This document shows positions 41,032 to 50,273 of a stretch of DNA of 64,000 nucleotides, one piece after another. The stretch comes from Bordetella parapertussis (lineage in GTDB: Bacteria; Pseudomonadota; Gammaproteobacteria; Burkholderiales; Burkholderiaceae_D): NCBI GenBank assembly GCA_945866125.1, contig CAMBFZ010000005.1, positions 1 to 64,000 on the forward strand. The letters are read 5' to 3'. The notes below the pieces were generated by a model that was not told the DNA's origin, did no database searches, and was given only the letters and a program-made list of their open reading frames with translations. Made by a program: the position numbers and the translations under genes. How positions within the stretch are numbered: position 1 is the first letter of the stretch; every line of letters starts with the position of its first letter.

Positions 41032-41838
41032 ATGAAAAACGAAAAAACAATGTTATCGTATAATCCTAATTATATTAGTGTCAATCACAATACTGACGCC
41101 AAATCCATAAGTGATTTTCAGCCTCGCATCTGGTCTTCAAAGCAGCAATTATTCCATCTTTTAAAAATTGATGAGAAAAAAGTAGATAGTAATAATCAAT
41201 CAGTAAATTATCAACATATTAAATACAAACAAGACCAGAAAATATGTTTATCTGGGACGCCGTGTAGTAATTTATTTGTCGTATATTCGGGCTTTCTAAA
41301 AACGTCCTGGTCTGATGCCTACGGAAATGAAAAGGTTTTAGGGTTTCCGATGCGTGGCGAGATACTTGGCCTAGATGGATTAAACGACTACGAATATAAA
41401 AATGACGTAGTAGCAATCAGCGATGTTGAGTTAATCATAATTCCCAATAAAATAAACAATATTCATGATCCAGAAGACAGTCATTTAGTTAATAAGTTAC
41501 TCAATATTTTTTCGAAAGAATTAGTAAATACACAAAAGATAGAATACATTATTGGCTCACTTCCGGCAGAGGCGCGGGTAGCGAAATTTTTGTTGTCGCT
41601 TGGGCAGAATTATGCGCAGCTTGGATATTCAGATAATTGTTACAATTTAAAAATGACTCGTAATGATATTGGGAGTTATCTGGGACTTACCTTGGAAACG
41701 GTTAGTCGCACTCTCTCGGAATTTAATAAAGCAGGTATTGTTACCGTCGATCAAAAATCAATCCAGATAAACGATTTGGAGACGTTAAAACGGTTACGTC
41801 GTACGACGCCGATTCGCTCACGCAAACTTTCGGCTTGA
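41032..41838 (+). CDS. Crp/Fnr-family transcriptional regulator (AT-rich copy)
   Basis: 268 residues. A cyclic-nucleotide-binding-like fold (LFVVYSGFLKTSWSDAYGNE) precedes a helix-turn-helix domain with recognition helix LGLTLETVSRTLSEF, the E-x2-S-R pattern of FNR-type DNA binding. The four-Cys arrangement of Fnr Fe-S clusters is not present. Codon usage is far more AT-rich than neighbours, though the protein is clearly paralogous to the regulator at 56352. It lies 94 bp after the cyclase, suggesting a signalling pair. Confidence 0.88.
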   Translation: MKNEKTMLSYNPNYISVNHNTDAKSISDFQPRIWSSKQQLFHLLKIDEKKVDSNNQSVNYQHIKYKQDQKICLSGTPCSNLFVVYSGFLKTSWSDAYGNEKVLGFPMRGEILGLDGLNDYEYKNDVVAISDVELIIIPNKINNIHDPEDSHLVNKLLNIFSKELVNTQKIEYIIGSLPAEARVAKFLLSLGQNYAQLGYSDNCYNLKMTRNDIGSYLGLTLETVSRTLSEFNKAGIVTVDQKSIQINDLETLKRLRRTTPIRSRKLSA

Positions 41839-42264
41839 TCCTTGATCTGCCTTTTGCCCTAGACCTTATTAGAAACGCCGCAGAAAGTTATTTAATGCAC
41901 TTTTAATGCTGGCAGAGATGATATTTACCTAAGTGTCGCTTCGCGAATCCTGACTGACGCCGGTGTCGATGCTTGTCGATTTATAGGCGACACAATCAAA
42001 CAATACGCCATTCAGAAGTTATTAATCTGAAGCGATGCCGTTGAGAGATGGTAGATGATGGGAGTGGCCTCACCTTTGGATGCGGTCAGCGGCCGCGTCG
42101 AGTGTGTCTATCGACCACTCCACGCCATCGCTTTTAGCAGCCCAGCAACCTGCGCGCGACGTGCAAGATTTCTTGGCAATGATGCCGGAAGATATTCTCA
42201 GCAAAGCATCCAAGATATTGGACAAACAAAAAGGCCGGTATCCATTGATACCGGCCTTGTGATG
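41839..42264. other. Intergenic region between the Crp/Fnr gene and tRNA-Glu
   Basis: Base composition returns to the chromosomal norm at about 41840. No gene is supported. The last 33 bp hold the terminator of the tRNA transcript (42226-42258). A 60-codon frame at 42080 ends inside that terminator and lacks a ribosome-binding site. Confidence 0.6.
42226..42258 (-). terminator. Terminator of the tRNA-Ala/tRNA-Glu transcript
   Basis: AAGGCCGGTATC (42231-42242) and GATACCGGCCTT (42247-42258) pair across a 4-nt loop; the minus strand then reads TTTTTG. It lies 6 bp beyond the tRNA-Glu 3' end. Confidence 0.88.
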
Positions 42265-42340
42265 TGGCGTCCCCACGGGGATTCGAACCCCGGTACTCAC
42301 CGTGAAAGGGTGATGTCCTAGGCCTCTAGACGATGGGGAC
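42265..42340 (-). tRNA. tRNA-Glu (anticodon UUC)
   Basis: 76 nt with encoded CCA at 42265-42267. The acceptor stem is GTCCCCA/TGGGGAC and the anticodon stem CACCC/GGGTG-like arm closes loop TTTCACG, giving UUC. The T-arm has GGTTCGAATCC. tRNA-Ala precedes it on the same transcript. Confidence 0.95.
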
Positions 42341-42400
42341 AAAAGCTGTCCGTATTGCTGACCTATTTTTACCGCTGCAACAGACTGGATTTTAACTCAG

Positions 42401-42476
<76 letters not shown>

Positions 42477-42539
42477 TTTTGCAGAAGCGGAATTATAGCC
42501 GAGTTTTTTCTCCGCTGTAAATCATCAAGTTAGATTTTT

Positions 42540-43934
42540 TTACAGGCGCTTCGCCAGTCGCGCCATCACGGTGTCCCGACCAAACAGGGCCAGCACGACA
42601 TCCACCGATGGTGTTTGCAGTTGCCCGGTCAGCAGCAAACGCAGTGGCATCGCTAATTGCGGCATCTTTAGCTGATGCGCGGCGAGTGTTTCTTTTAACA
42701 GAGCGGCGAGCGTCTCTTTGGTCCATTCGACGCTTTGGCAGCCTTGCGCGAACTGCTGCAGCGCCGGACGCACGGCGTCAGTCAGATGCTGCGCAAGCAG
42801 CGCCGCCTCTGGCTTCGGCTCACGATAAAACAGCATCGCGGCATCGGCGAGCTCATTGATGGTATTGCTGCGGTCCTTCATCAGTATTAGCACCTGCTCA
42901 AGCGGTGGTGCGCCGTCAAATTGCGCACCCTCTCGCTGCATCACGGGCAGCACCAGCGAAACCAGCCGCGCATGCTCTACCTGCTTGATGTAATGGTTGT
43001 TGACCCAGCCTAGCTTCTCGGGATTAAATTGCGCCGGCGATTTGGTCAGATGATCCAGATCAAACCAACTACAAAACTGCGCCATCGAAAAAATCTCGTC
43101 GTCCCCATGGCTCCAGCCCAGACGCGCCAAATAGTTCAGCATCGCCTCGGGCAGATAGCCTTGCGCCGGATAGTCCATGACGCTGACTGCGCCATGGCGC
43201 TTGGAAAGCTTTTCGCCGTCGGTGCCCAGTATCATCGGCAGATGACCGTAGATGGGCAGCGCGCCACCAAGCGCGCGCAAAATATTAATCTGACGCGGCG
43301 TGTTGTTGACATGATCGTCCCCACGAATGACGTGCGTGATTTTCATATCCCAATCGTCGACCACGACACAAAAATTATAGGTCGGCGTGCCATCAGGGCG
43401 GGCAATCACCAGATCATCCATCTCGGCGTTGGCAATCGTGATCGTGCCCTTGACCGCATCGTCCCAGCTGACGACGCCATCCAATGGATTTTTAAAACGC
43501 ACGACGGGTTTACGGTCGGCCGGTATCGTCGGTAAGATCTTCCCCGGCTCAGGTCGCCATGTGCCGTCATAGCGCGGCTTGTCGCCGGCAGCTCGCTGAC
43601 GCTCACGCATCGCTTCGACTTCTTCAGGCGACGCGTAACAGTGGTAAGCGCTGCCCTGATCAAGCATCTGGGCGATGACTTCGCGATAGCGATCCATGCG
43701 CTGCATCTGATAAAACGGGCCCTCGTCATGATCCAGTCCCAGCCACTGCATGCCGTCCAAAATGGCTTGCACCGCCTCTGGCGTGGAGCGTTCCAGGTCG
43801 GTGTCTTCGATACGCAAAATGAAGGTGCCGCCAAAACGGCGCGCGTAGGCCCACGCGAAAAGCGCCGTGCGGGCGCCACCCACATGCAGGTAACCAGTGG
43901 GGCTAGGGGCAAAACGGGTGCGTACAGTCGTCAT
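42540..43934 (-). CDS. gltX: Glutamate-tRNA ligase
   Basis: 464 residues. Class I aminoacyl-tRNA synthetase motifs: the HIGH-like region FAPSPTGYLHVGGARTALFA at the N-terminus and the KMSKS equivalent EKLSKRHGAVSVMD near 245. The C-terminal anticodon-binding helical domain is complete. It charges tRNA-Glu, and a tRNA-Glu gene lies directly downstream. Divergent from metG across 127 bp. Confidence 0.97.
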   Translation of the reverse strand: MTTVRTRFAPSPTGYLHVGGARTALFAWAYARRFGGTFILRIEDTDLERSTPEAVQAILDGMQWLGLDHDEGPFYQMQRMDRYREVIAQMLDQGSAYHCYASPEEVEAMRERQRAAGDKPRYDGTWRPEPGKILPTIPADRKPVVRFKNPLDGVVSWDDAVKGTITIANAEMDDLVIARPDGTPTYNFCVVVDDWDMKITHVIRGDDHVNNTPRQINILRALGGALPIYGHLPMILGTDGEKLSKRHGAVSVMDYPAQGYLPEAMLNYLARLGWSHGDDEIFSMAQFCSWFDLDHLTKSPAQFNPEKLGWVNNHYIKQVEHARLVSLVLPVMQREGAQFDGAPPLEQVLILMKDRSNTINELADAAMLFYREPKPEAALLAQHLTDAVRPALQQFAQGCQSVEWTKETLAALLKETLAAHQLKMPQLAMPLRLLLTGQLQTPSVDVVLALFGRDTVMARLAKRL

Positions 43935-44061
43935 ACAGTGTCTTGGGTTGCCAAAGGCAGAACGGAAAAGCGCTATTTTAGCCGCTAGGACCTCTGTGGA
44001 CGATGGGGAAACAGCCCTGCACTGCTAAAATCCTGCTTTTACTTCATCCAGCATCCAAGCA

Positions 44062-46119
44062 ATGAGCGTCGCCAAGCCAAAGAAATTGTTCGTCACCACC
44101 GCGCTACCGTATGCCAACGGCGCCTTTCACATCGGTCATATCATGGAGTACATCCAGGCTGATATCTGGGTGAGGTTCATGCGCATGCGCGGCAACGAGG
44201 TCCATTTTGTTGGCGCCGACGACGCCCACGGCGCGCCGATCATGATCGCCGCTGAAAAAGCCGGGGTCACCCCGCAAGCCTTCGTGGCCGACATCGCCGC
44301 CGGGCGCAAGCAGTATCTTGATGGTTTTCATATCGCCTTTGATAACTGGCATTCGACCGACGGCGAAGAAAACCATGCGCTATCCCGTGATATTTATACC
44401 CGTCTGCGCGACGACGCCAAGCTGATCACCACCAAGACCATCGAGCAGTTCTATGACCCAGTCAAGAGCATGTTTCTGCCGGACCGCTATATCAAAGGCG
44501 ACTGTCCGAAGTGCGGTGCCAAAGACCAGTATGGCGATGCGTGCGAGGTGTGTAGCGCGGTGTATGCGCCCACTGATTTGAACAATCCGTACTCGACCCT
44601 GACCGGCGCAACGCCGGTGATGAAATCGTCTGAACATTATTTTTTCCGGCTCTCCGATCCGAAGTGTGTCGAATTTTTACGCGCCTGGGCGCTTGATCCG
44701 CGTCGACTGCAACCCGAGGTTGCCAACAAGGCTCGCGAATGGCTCGAAGGCGACACCGGTCTCGGTGACTGGGATATCAGCCGCGACGCACCCTATTTTG
44801 GCATCGAGATTCCTGACGCACCGGGCAAATATTTTTACGTCTGGCTGGATGCGCCGATCGGCTATCTGGCGTCATTGAAAAATTATTTCAACAAAACCGG
44901 TCGGGACTACGACGCCTTCATGGCGGACCCAGACACCGAGCAATATCATTTTATCGGCAAGGACATCACCTATTTTCATACGCTGTTTTGGCCGGCGATG
45001 TTGCACTTTGCAGGCTTGAAGGTGCCCAATAATATTTACGTCCACGGCTTCATTACGGTCAGTGGCGAAAAAATGTCCAAGTCACGCGGCACCGGCATTT
45101 CGCCGCTGCGCTACCTTGATCTCGGCATGAATCCCGAATGGCTGCGCTATTACATCGCCGCCAAGCTCAATGCCAAGGTCGAAGATGTCGATTTCAATCC
45201 TGATGATTTTGTCGCCCGCGTCAACAGTGACCTAGTTGGCAAATACATCAATATCGCCAGTCGCGCAGCCGGCTTTATCACCAAAAAATTCGACGGTAAA
45301 GTCGCCACCGGCTGGGCCAATGAACAAGACCCGTTTTTGTCTTCGCTACGTGCCGCCGGTACCGAGGTCGCCGCGCTTTATGAGGCCCGTGAGTTTGGCA
45401 AAGCCCTACGTGCAGTAATGGATCAGGCTGATGCCGTCAATGCCTATGTTGATGCCAACAAGCCTTGGGAACTCGCCAAAGACGCCGCTAACAACGCCAG
45501 GCTGCAGGAAGTCTGCAGTCGCTTGCTGGAAGCCTTCCGCATTCTGACCATTTATCTTAAGCCCGTGCTGCCTACCTTGGCAGCACAAGTCGAAACGCTG
45601 CTCAATATTGCGCCACTTGGCTGGGAAGATATTAGCCATCCGCTGCCGGATCAGCACAGCGTCAACCCGTACAGCCATCTGATGACCCGGGTCGATCCGG
45701 CGATGCTGGAGGCCTTGTTCGACGCCCCCGAAGAGACACCAGCCGAATCAGCAGCGTCGCACATTGAAGCCATCGCACCCGAGATCAAGATTGATGACTT
45801 TGCCAAAATCGATCTGCGTGTCGCAAAAATCGTCCATTGCGAGACGATTGACGGCTCCGACAAAATGCTGCGCCTGACACTGGATGTTGGCGAAGGTCGC
45901 ACGCGCAACGTGTTCTCGGGGATCAAATCTGCTTACAAACCAGAAGATTTGATCGGCAAGCTTACCGTCGTGGTTGCCAATCTGGCACCACGCAAGATGA
46001 AATTTGGCGTTTCTGAAGGCATGGTGCTAGCTGCCTCGGCGATGGACGAAAAGGCAGATCCGGGTTTGTACATTCTCGAACCATGGCCGGGCGCGCAACC
46101 GGGCATGCGAATCGGTTAA
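44062..46119 (+). CDS. metG: Methionine-tRNA ligase
   Basis: 685 residues. The HIGH motif lies in YANGAFHIGHIMEYI, a zinc knuckle in CPKCGAKDQYGDACEVC and the KMSKS loop in SGEKMSKSRGTG. The C-terminal Trbp111-like dimerisation and tRNA-binding domain starts at about 580 (KIDLRVAKIVHCETI) and continues to the end. It supplies Met-tRNA for initiation and elongation. It is followed by a DUF3460 gene and scpA on the same strand. Confidence 0.97.
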   Translation: MSVAKPKKLFVTTALPYANGAFHIGHIMEYIQADIWVRFMRMRGNEVHFVGADDAHGAPIMIAAEKAGVTPQAFVADIAAGRKQYLDGFHIAFDNWHSTDGEENHALSRDIYTRLRDDAKLITTKTIEQFYDPVKSMFLPDRYIKGDCPKCGAKDQYGDACEVCSAVYAPTDLNNPYSTLTGATPVMKSSEHYFFRLSDPKCVEFLRAWALDPRRLQPEVANKAREWLEGDTGLGDWDISRDAPYFGIEIPDAPGKYFYVWLDAPIGYLASLKNYFNKTGRDYDAFMADPDTEQYHFIGKDITYFHTLFWPAMLHFAGLKVPNNIYVHGFITVSGEKMSKSRGTGISPLRYLDLGMNPEWLRYYIAAKLNAKVEDVDFNPDDFVARVNSDLVGKYINIASRAAGFITKKFDGKVATGWANEQDPFLSSLRAAGTEVAALYEAREFGKALRAVMDQADAVNAYVDANKPWELAKDAANNARLQEVCSRLLEAFRILTIYLKPVLPTLAAQVETLLNIAPLGWEDISHPLPDQHSVNPYSHLMTRVDPAMLEALFDAPEETPAESAASHIEAIAPEIKIDDFAKIDLRVAKIVHCETIDGSDKMLRLTLDVGEGRTRNVFSGIKSAYKPEDLIGKLTVVVANLAPRKMKFGVSEGMVLAASAMDEKADPGLYILEPWPGAQPGMRIG

Positions 46120-46189
46120 GCGACACTGCGGTAGGAGTAAAATACGGCGCTTGAGCGCTAACCATTATTCGTTTAACCAGAAGCCCCCC

Positions 46190-46396
46190 ATGAAATTTTC
46201 CAAGCAACAAAGCGGCTACGTCTCAGAGATCACCCGATTCATCGCCGATCTCAAGCAGCAAGATCCAGCGCTCGAAGAAAAGCAGCGCGCCGGCCGCGCA
46301 CTGTTGTGGGATCGAGAGCCAATCGATCTCGATGCGACCCGTCGCACCAAAGATTCACGGGTCAATCAAGCCGCTTACGTCTACCAATCCAAATAA
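46190..46396 (+). CDS. DUF3460 family protein
   Basis: 68 residues from ATG 46190. The sequence is charged, begins KFSKQQSGYVSEITRFI and contains RAGRALLWDREPIDLD. This small DUF3460 family is characteristic of Burkholderiales, function unknown, and typically lies between metG and scpA, as here (scpA starts 8 bp later). The small size and tight spacing suggest co-transcription. Confidence 0.85.
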   Translation: MKFSKQQSGYVSEITRFIADLKQQDPALEEKQRAGRALLWDREPIDLDATRRTKDSRVNQAAYVYQSK

Positions 46397-46403
46397 AATA
46401 CTC

Positions 46404-47237
46404 GTGACTGCTCTGCGTAAAGACAACGTGATCGACACGACACCAGACGTCATCGATGGCGTCGCGTTTGCCAAGCTGTATGGCGAGCCGCTGTTCAAGT
46501 TACCCAATGACTTGTACATTCCGCCGGATGCGCTGGAGGTGTTTCTCGAAGCCTTTGAGGGACCGCTGGATTTGCTGCTTTATCTGATACGCAAACAAAA
46601 TTTTAATATCCTCGATATTCCGCTGGCGCAGGTAACGCTGCAGTATCTCGATTACATCGAGCAAATCCGCAAACACAATCTTGAGCTGGCCGCTGACTAT
46701 CTGCTGATGGCCGCCATGCTGATCGAAATCAAATCGCGCATGCTGCTGCCGGTTAAAAAAGGCGACAGCGGCGAAGAAGCGGGCGACCCGCGCGCCGAGC
46801 TCGTGCGCCGCCTGCTCGAATATGAACAAATGAAACTGGCAGCCTATCAGCTCGACACGCTGCCGCAAGTAGGTCGGGATTTTGTGCGTACGCAGATTTA
46901 TATTGATCAAGCCGTTGTCACGCAGTGGCCCGACGTCAATGTGGTCGACCTGCAAAGCGCCTGGGCCGATTTACTGCGTCGTGCCAAGCTCACTGCGCAC
47001 CACACCATCTCACGCGAAGAGCTGTCGGTACGCGAGCACATGACCCATATTTTGCGCCGGCTGCAGTCGAGCAAATTCGTCGAATTTCAAGATTTGTTCG
47101 ATCCCTCCCGCGGTGTGCCTGTCGTGGTGGTCAATTTCATCGCACTGCTGGAACTAGCCAAAGAAACCTTAATCGAGATTACGCAGGGGGAGGCCTTTGC
47201 GCCGATCTATGTGCGTCTGGCTTACTCGCCCAACTAA
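46404..47237 (+). CDS. scpA: Segregation and condensation protein A
   Basis: 277 residues from GTG 46404; no closer ATG fits. Kleisin-like motifs are FEGPLDLLLYLIRKQNFNILD, then the helical YLLMAAMLIEIKSRMLLP and a C-terminal winged-helix part. ScpA bridges SMC heads in the condensin complex that organises the chromosome. scpB is not next to it; panC follows after 78 bp. Confidence 0.94.
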   Translation: MTALRKDNVIDTTPDVIDGVAFAKLYGEPLFKLPNDLYIPPDALEVFLEAFEGPLDLLLYLIRKQNFNILDIPLAQVTLQYLDYIEQIRKHNLELAADYLLMAAMLIEIKSRMLLPVKKGDSGEEAGDPRAELVRRLLEYEQMKLAAYQLDTLPQVGRDFVRTQIYIDQAVVTQWPDVNVVDLQSAWADLLRRAKLTAHHTISREELSVREHMTHILRRLQSSKFVEFQDLFDPSRGVPVVVVNFIALLELAKETLIEITQGEAFAPIYVRLAYSPN

Positions 47238-47315
47238 GATTTTTTCAGACTGCTACTTCCGTTATTTGTGTGGCACTCAAGCTGACACCACGACTGACCC
47301 GATTCGGATTACCCC

Positions 47316-48155
47316 ATGAAAATCGTTTCTTCCATTGATGAATTACGCGATCAATTGCGCGGCCAATTGCGCACGGCTTTTGTGCCGACCATGGGCAATT
47401 TGCACGATGGACATTTGTCCCTGATGCGACTCGCACGCAAACATGGCGACCCGGTGGTGGCCTCTATTTTTGTCAATCGCCTCCAATTTGGCCCCAACGA
47501 AGACTTTGAAAAATATCCGCGCACCTTTGCATCCGACGTTGAAAAACTGGAAAAAGAAGGCGTCTATGTGCTCTTTGCGCCAACGGAAAAAGATTTATAT
47601 CCGGAGCCGCAAGAATTTCGCGTCCAGCCTCCTGAGGACATCGGCGGCATTCTTGAAGGCGAATTTCGCCCCGGATTTTTCACTGGCGTCACCACGGTCG
47701 TGCTGAAATTATTTAGCTGCGTGCAACCACGGGTGGCCGTGTTCGGCAAAAAAGATTATCAGCAGCTCATGATCGTACGGCACATGGCGCGCCAATTCGC
47801 GCTGCCCACCGACATCATCGCCGCCGAAACCTATCGCGCCGAAGACGGACTGGCGCTGTCCTCGCGTAATATGTATCTGAGCAAAGAGCAGCGCACCGAA
47901 GCCCCGGCACTCTATCGCGAACTTAGCGCGGTGGCCGAAGCCATGCGTGCCGGCCAGCTTGATGTATCGCTGCTTGAAAAATCCGCGATGGCGCATCTTG
48001 CCGCGCGCGGCTGGCAGCCGGACTATGTGTCGATCAGAAAACGTATCGACCTGCAACCACCTGCAGCCGGCGATCTCGCGCAAGGCTCGCCACTGGTCGT
48101 GGTAGCCGCGGCCAAACTAGGCAACACGCGCCTCATCGACAATCTGGAAATATGA
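47316..48155 (+). CDS. panC: Pantothenate synthetase
   Basis: 279 residues. Signatures: FVPTMGNLHDGHLSLMRLA at the N-terminus (HIGH-like), FFTGVTTVVLKLF and KDYQQLMIVRHM, plus the KMSKS-like ALSSRNMYLS. It ligates pantoate and beta-alanine using ATP in coenzyme A synthesis. Its stop overlaps the btuF ATG by 4 bp. Confidence 0.97.
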   Translation: MKIVSSIDELRDQLRGQLRTAFVPTMGNLHDGHLSLMRLARKHGDPVVASIFVNRLQFGPNEDFEKYPRTFASDVEKLEKEGVYVLFAPTEKDLYPEPQEFRVQPPEDIGGILEGEFRPGFFTGVTTVVLKLFSCVQPRVAVFGKKDYQQLMIVRHMARQFALPTDIIAAETYRAEDGLALSSRNMYLSKEQRTEAPALYRELSAVAEAMRAGQLDVSLLEKSAMAHLAARGWQPDYVSIRKRIDLQPPAAGDLAQGSPLVVVAAAKLGNTRLIDNLEI

Positions 48156-49042
48156 CGCTGGGTCACCGCCGCGGTGTGCGTTGGCTTGGTCTGACGCTAC
48201 TTATTGTCACTGGCTTCGCGCATACCGCGCCACGCGTTGTTGATGATACTGGCGCCACCATCAGCCTGCCCTCTGCGGCGCGACGTATTGTCAGCCTCGC
48301 GCCGCACGCGACCGAATTATTGTTTGCAGCCGGCGCCGGCGATCTGGTCGTCGGTGTGTCTTCAGGGAGTGACTTTCCAGAGCAAGCGCAGCGTATCGCC
48401 TCCATAGGCGGCAGCACGCAAGTTGATCTGGAACGCATCGTCAGCCTTCGACCCGACCTGGTCGTGGCCTGGAAAAACGGCAACCCGGCCCGTCAGATTG
48501 CCCGTCTCAGAGCGCTTGGCATTGCCGTGTTTGAAAGTGAACCGCGCAGCTTCGACGGCATCGCCACGACCATTGAGAAGCTCGCTACGCTTGCCGGCAC
48601 CACCGCACACGGCCAACAGTCGGCGCAGACTTTTCGCCAGCAGCACATGCAGCTGCAGCATCGCTATGCGGGGCGCGCGCCGGTCGTGGTGTTTTATCAG
48701 ATCTGGGCGCAACCGCTCATGACGCTCAATGCAACCCATCTGGTCTCGCAGGCCTTGACACTGTGCGGCGCGCAGAATGCGTTTGGCAGTTTGCCCCAAC
48801 TCGCTCCCACGATTGGCACCGAAGCCGTTGTCAGTGCGAATCCAGAAGCGATTTTTATCAGTGATCAAACAGCACAGGCGATGGCCAAGTGGCGCCGTTT
48901 TCCGCGCATGACCGCAGTAGAACGCAGCAACCTGTTTGTGGTTAATGGCACGCTATTGAACCGGGCCGGGCCACGTATGCTCGACGGTGTCGGACAGCTG
49001 TGTGAGCAAGTCGAGCAGGTTCGTTTGCGCCGGCCGCACTGA
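48152..49042 (+). CDS. btuF: Periplasmic cobalamin-binding protein
   Basis: 296 residues. A signal peptide (LGLTLLIVTGFAHTAPR) precedes two lobes of a class III binding protein. SLAPHATELLFAAGAGDLVV and GVSSGSDFPEQAQ resemble BtuF. It would deliver vitamin B12 to the BtuCD transporter encoded convergently at 49527-51262. Its ATG overlaps panC by 4 bp, so the start is translationally coupled to panC, which separates it from the riboswitch-controlled btuBCD operon. Confidence 0.9.
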   Translation: MTLGHRRGVRWLGLTLLIVTGFAHTAPRVVDDTGATISLPSAARRIVSLAPHATELLFAAGAGDLVVGVSSGSDFPEQAQRIASIGGSTQVDLERIVSLRPDLVVAWKNGNPARQIARLRALGIAVFESEPRSFDGIATTIEKLATLAGTTAHGQQSAQTFRQQHMQLQHRYAGRAPVVVFYQIWAQPLMTLNATHLVSQALTLCGAQNAFGSLPQLAPTIGTEAVVSANPEAIFISDQTAQAMAKWRRFPRMTAVERSNLFVVNGTLLNRAGPRMLDGVGQLCEQVEQVRLRRPH

Positions 49043-49096
49043 CTGCACACATAGGGTTGCAAAAATAAACGATTGATTCATCAAGAAGCCCCAACC

Positions 49097-49507
49097 ATGA
49101 CCCCTGAACAACGCGCCGAACTGCATCTCCGCCAGCAAGGCACACTGGCTGAATTACTCGGCTTTGACGTCCTCGACTTTGATGCCGATGGCTTGCGTGC
49201 CGCATTCGACATCAAGCCACATCATCTTGCGCCTAACGGCTATCTGCATGCGGCATCGATTGTGATGCTTGCCGATACGTCGTGCGGCTATGGCTGCATG
49301 CTACATCTGCCGCAGGGCGCGACGAGCTTTACGACGATTGAATTAAAGAGCAATCACCTGGGTACTGCGCGCAAAGGACAGGTCACGTGCGTGGCCAAGC
49401 CCGTGCATCTGGGACGCACCACGCAAGTGTGGGATGCAACGGTGTCAGCCGCTGGCAAGACGATTGCGTTGTTTCGTTGTACGCAGATGGTGCTGTGGCC
49501 GAAGTAG
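49097..49507 (+). CDS. PaaI-family thioesterase (short)
   Basis: 136 residues from ATG 49097; an upstream in-frame start at 49073 is weaker. Hot-dog core: LAPNGYLHAASIVMLADTSCGYG followed by TTIELKSNHLG. Substrate unknown. It sits between btuF and the convergent btuD end, 55 bp after btuF, and does not look cobalamin-related. Confidence 0.87.
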   Translation: MTPEQRAELHLRQQGTLAELLGFDVLDFDADGLRAAFDIKPHHLAPNGYLHAASIVMLADTSCGYGCMLHLPQGATSFTTIELKSNHLGTARKGQVTCVAKPVHLGRTTQVWDATVSAAGKTIALFRCTQMVLWPK

Positions 49508-49526
49508 TGCGCGCGGCCATACTGCC

Positions 49527-50273
49527 TCACTGGGCTACTAACAACCCGCCCTGCAAGCTGAATTGACAAGAAAACGCCTGCGCCAAAATGTCGGCCGTCA
49601 TCACCTCGTCAACCGGCCCTATCCAGTGCTGTCCCTCGCCGAGCACCAGCGCATGGGTCGCAAAGCGCGCCGCCAAATTAACATCGTGACAGCTCGCCAC
49701 GATCGCATGGCTTGTCGCCAGATCACGCGCCAGACGCATGACGCTGAGCTGTTGTGCGACATCCTGATGCGCAGTTGGCTCATCCATCAGCATCAGGTCC
49801 GGATCTTGTGCCAGTAGGCTTGCCAGCGCCACCCGCTGACGTTCGCCACCGGACAAACGGGTGATATCGGCGCCGGCTTTTTCGCCAAGACCCACCCGCG
49901 CCAAAGCGGCATGCGCGGCGTCCAGATCGGCGGTGTCATCCCAGGCTCGACTAATGCGATAAGGCGCGCGCCCGATCAAGACCGTATCGAGTGCCGAATG
50001 CGAAAACGCATCAGCCTGATGCTGCAGCATCAGGCCACGCCGCTTTGCCAGCGTGGCTGCAGTGAGGGAAGCAATCGGTTCACCGGCCAACAGCAGTCGG
50101 CCGGCGGCGTGCGGCAGCAGACCCGAGAGCGCGTAGAGCAAACTACTTTTACCCACACCGTTTTTTCCGAGCACACACCAAAACTCGCCACGCCGCACGG
50201 TCCAATCAAGACGATCCAGCAGCGTGCGTCCGCCAAGCGCGATCTGGAGTTGCTCAGTCTGCAAAAATCGCAT
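49527..50273 (-). CDS. btuD: Cobalamin ABC transporter ATP-binding protein
   Basis: 248 residues. Walker A GKNGVGKSSLLYAL, ABC signature LSGGERQRVALASLL and Walker B DLMLMDEPTAHQD are all present. FecE/BtuD-type. Its ATG overlaps the btuC stop by 1 bp (TAATG), so it is translationally coupled to the permease. The ligand is inferred from the B12 riboswitch. Confidence 0.92.
   Translation of the reverse strand: MRFLQTEQLQIALGGRTLLDRLDWTVRRGEFWCVLGKNGVGKSSLLYALSGLLPHAAGRLLLAGEPIASLTAATLAKRRGLMLQHQADAFSHSALDTVLIGRAPYRISRAWDDTADLDAAHAALARVGLGEKAGADITRLSGGERQRVALASLLAQDPDLMLMDEPTAHQDVAQQLSVMRLARDLATSHAIVASCHDVNLAARFATHALVLGEGQHWIGPVDEVMTADILAQAFSCQFSLQGGLLVAQ

Noticed and set aside
42080..42262. 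60-codon frame upstream of tRNA-Glu with a helical-looking C-terminal part
   Set aside because: No ribosome-binding site, and it ends inside the tRNA terminator hairpin.
38434..42265. Integrative element with attL/attR at tRNA-Glu
   Set aside because: No integrase and no copy of the tRNA 3' end was found at the left boundary.
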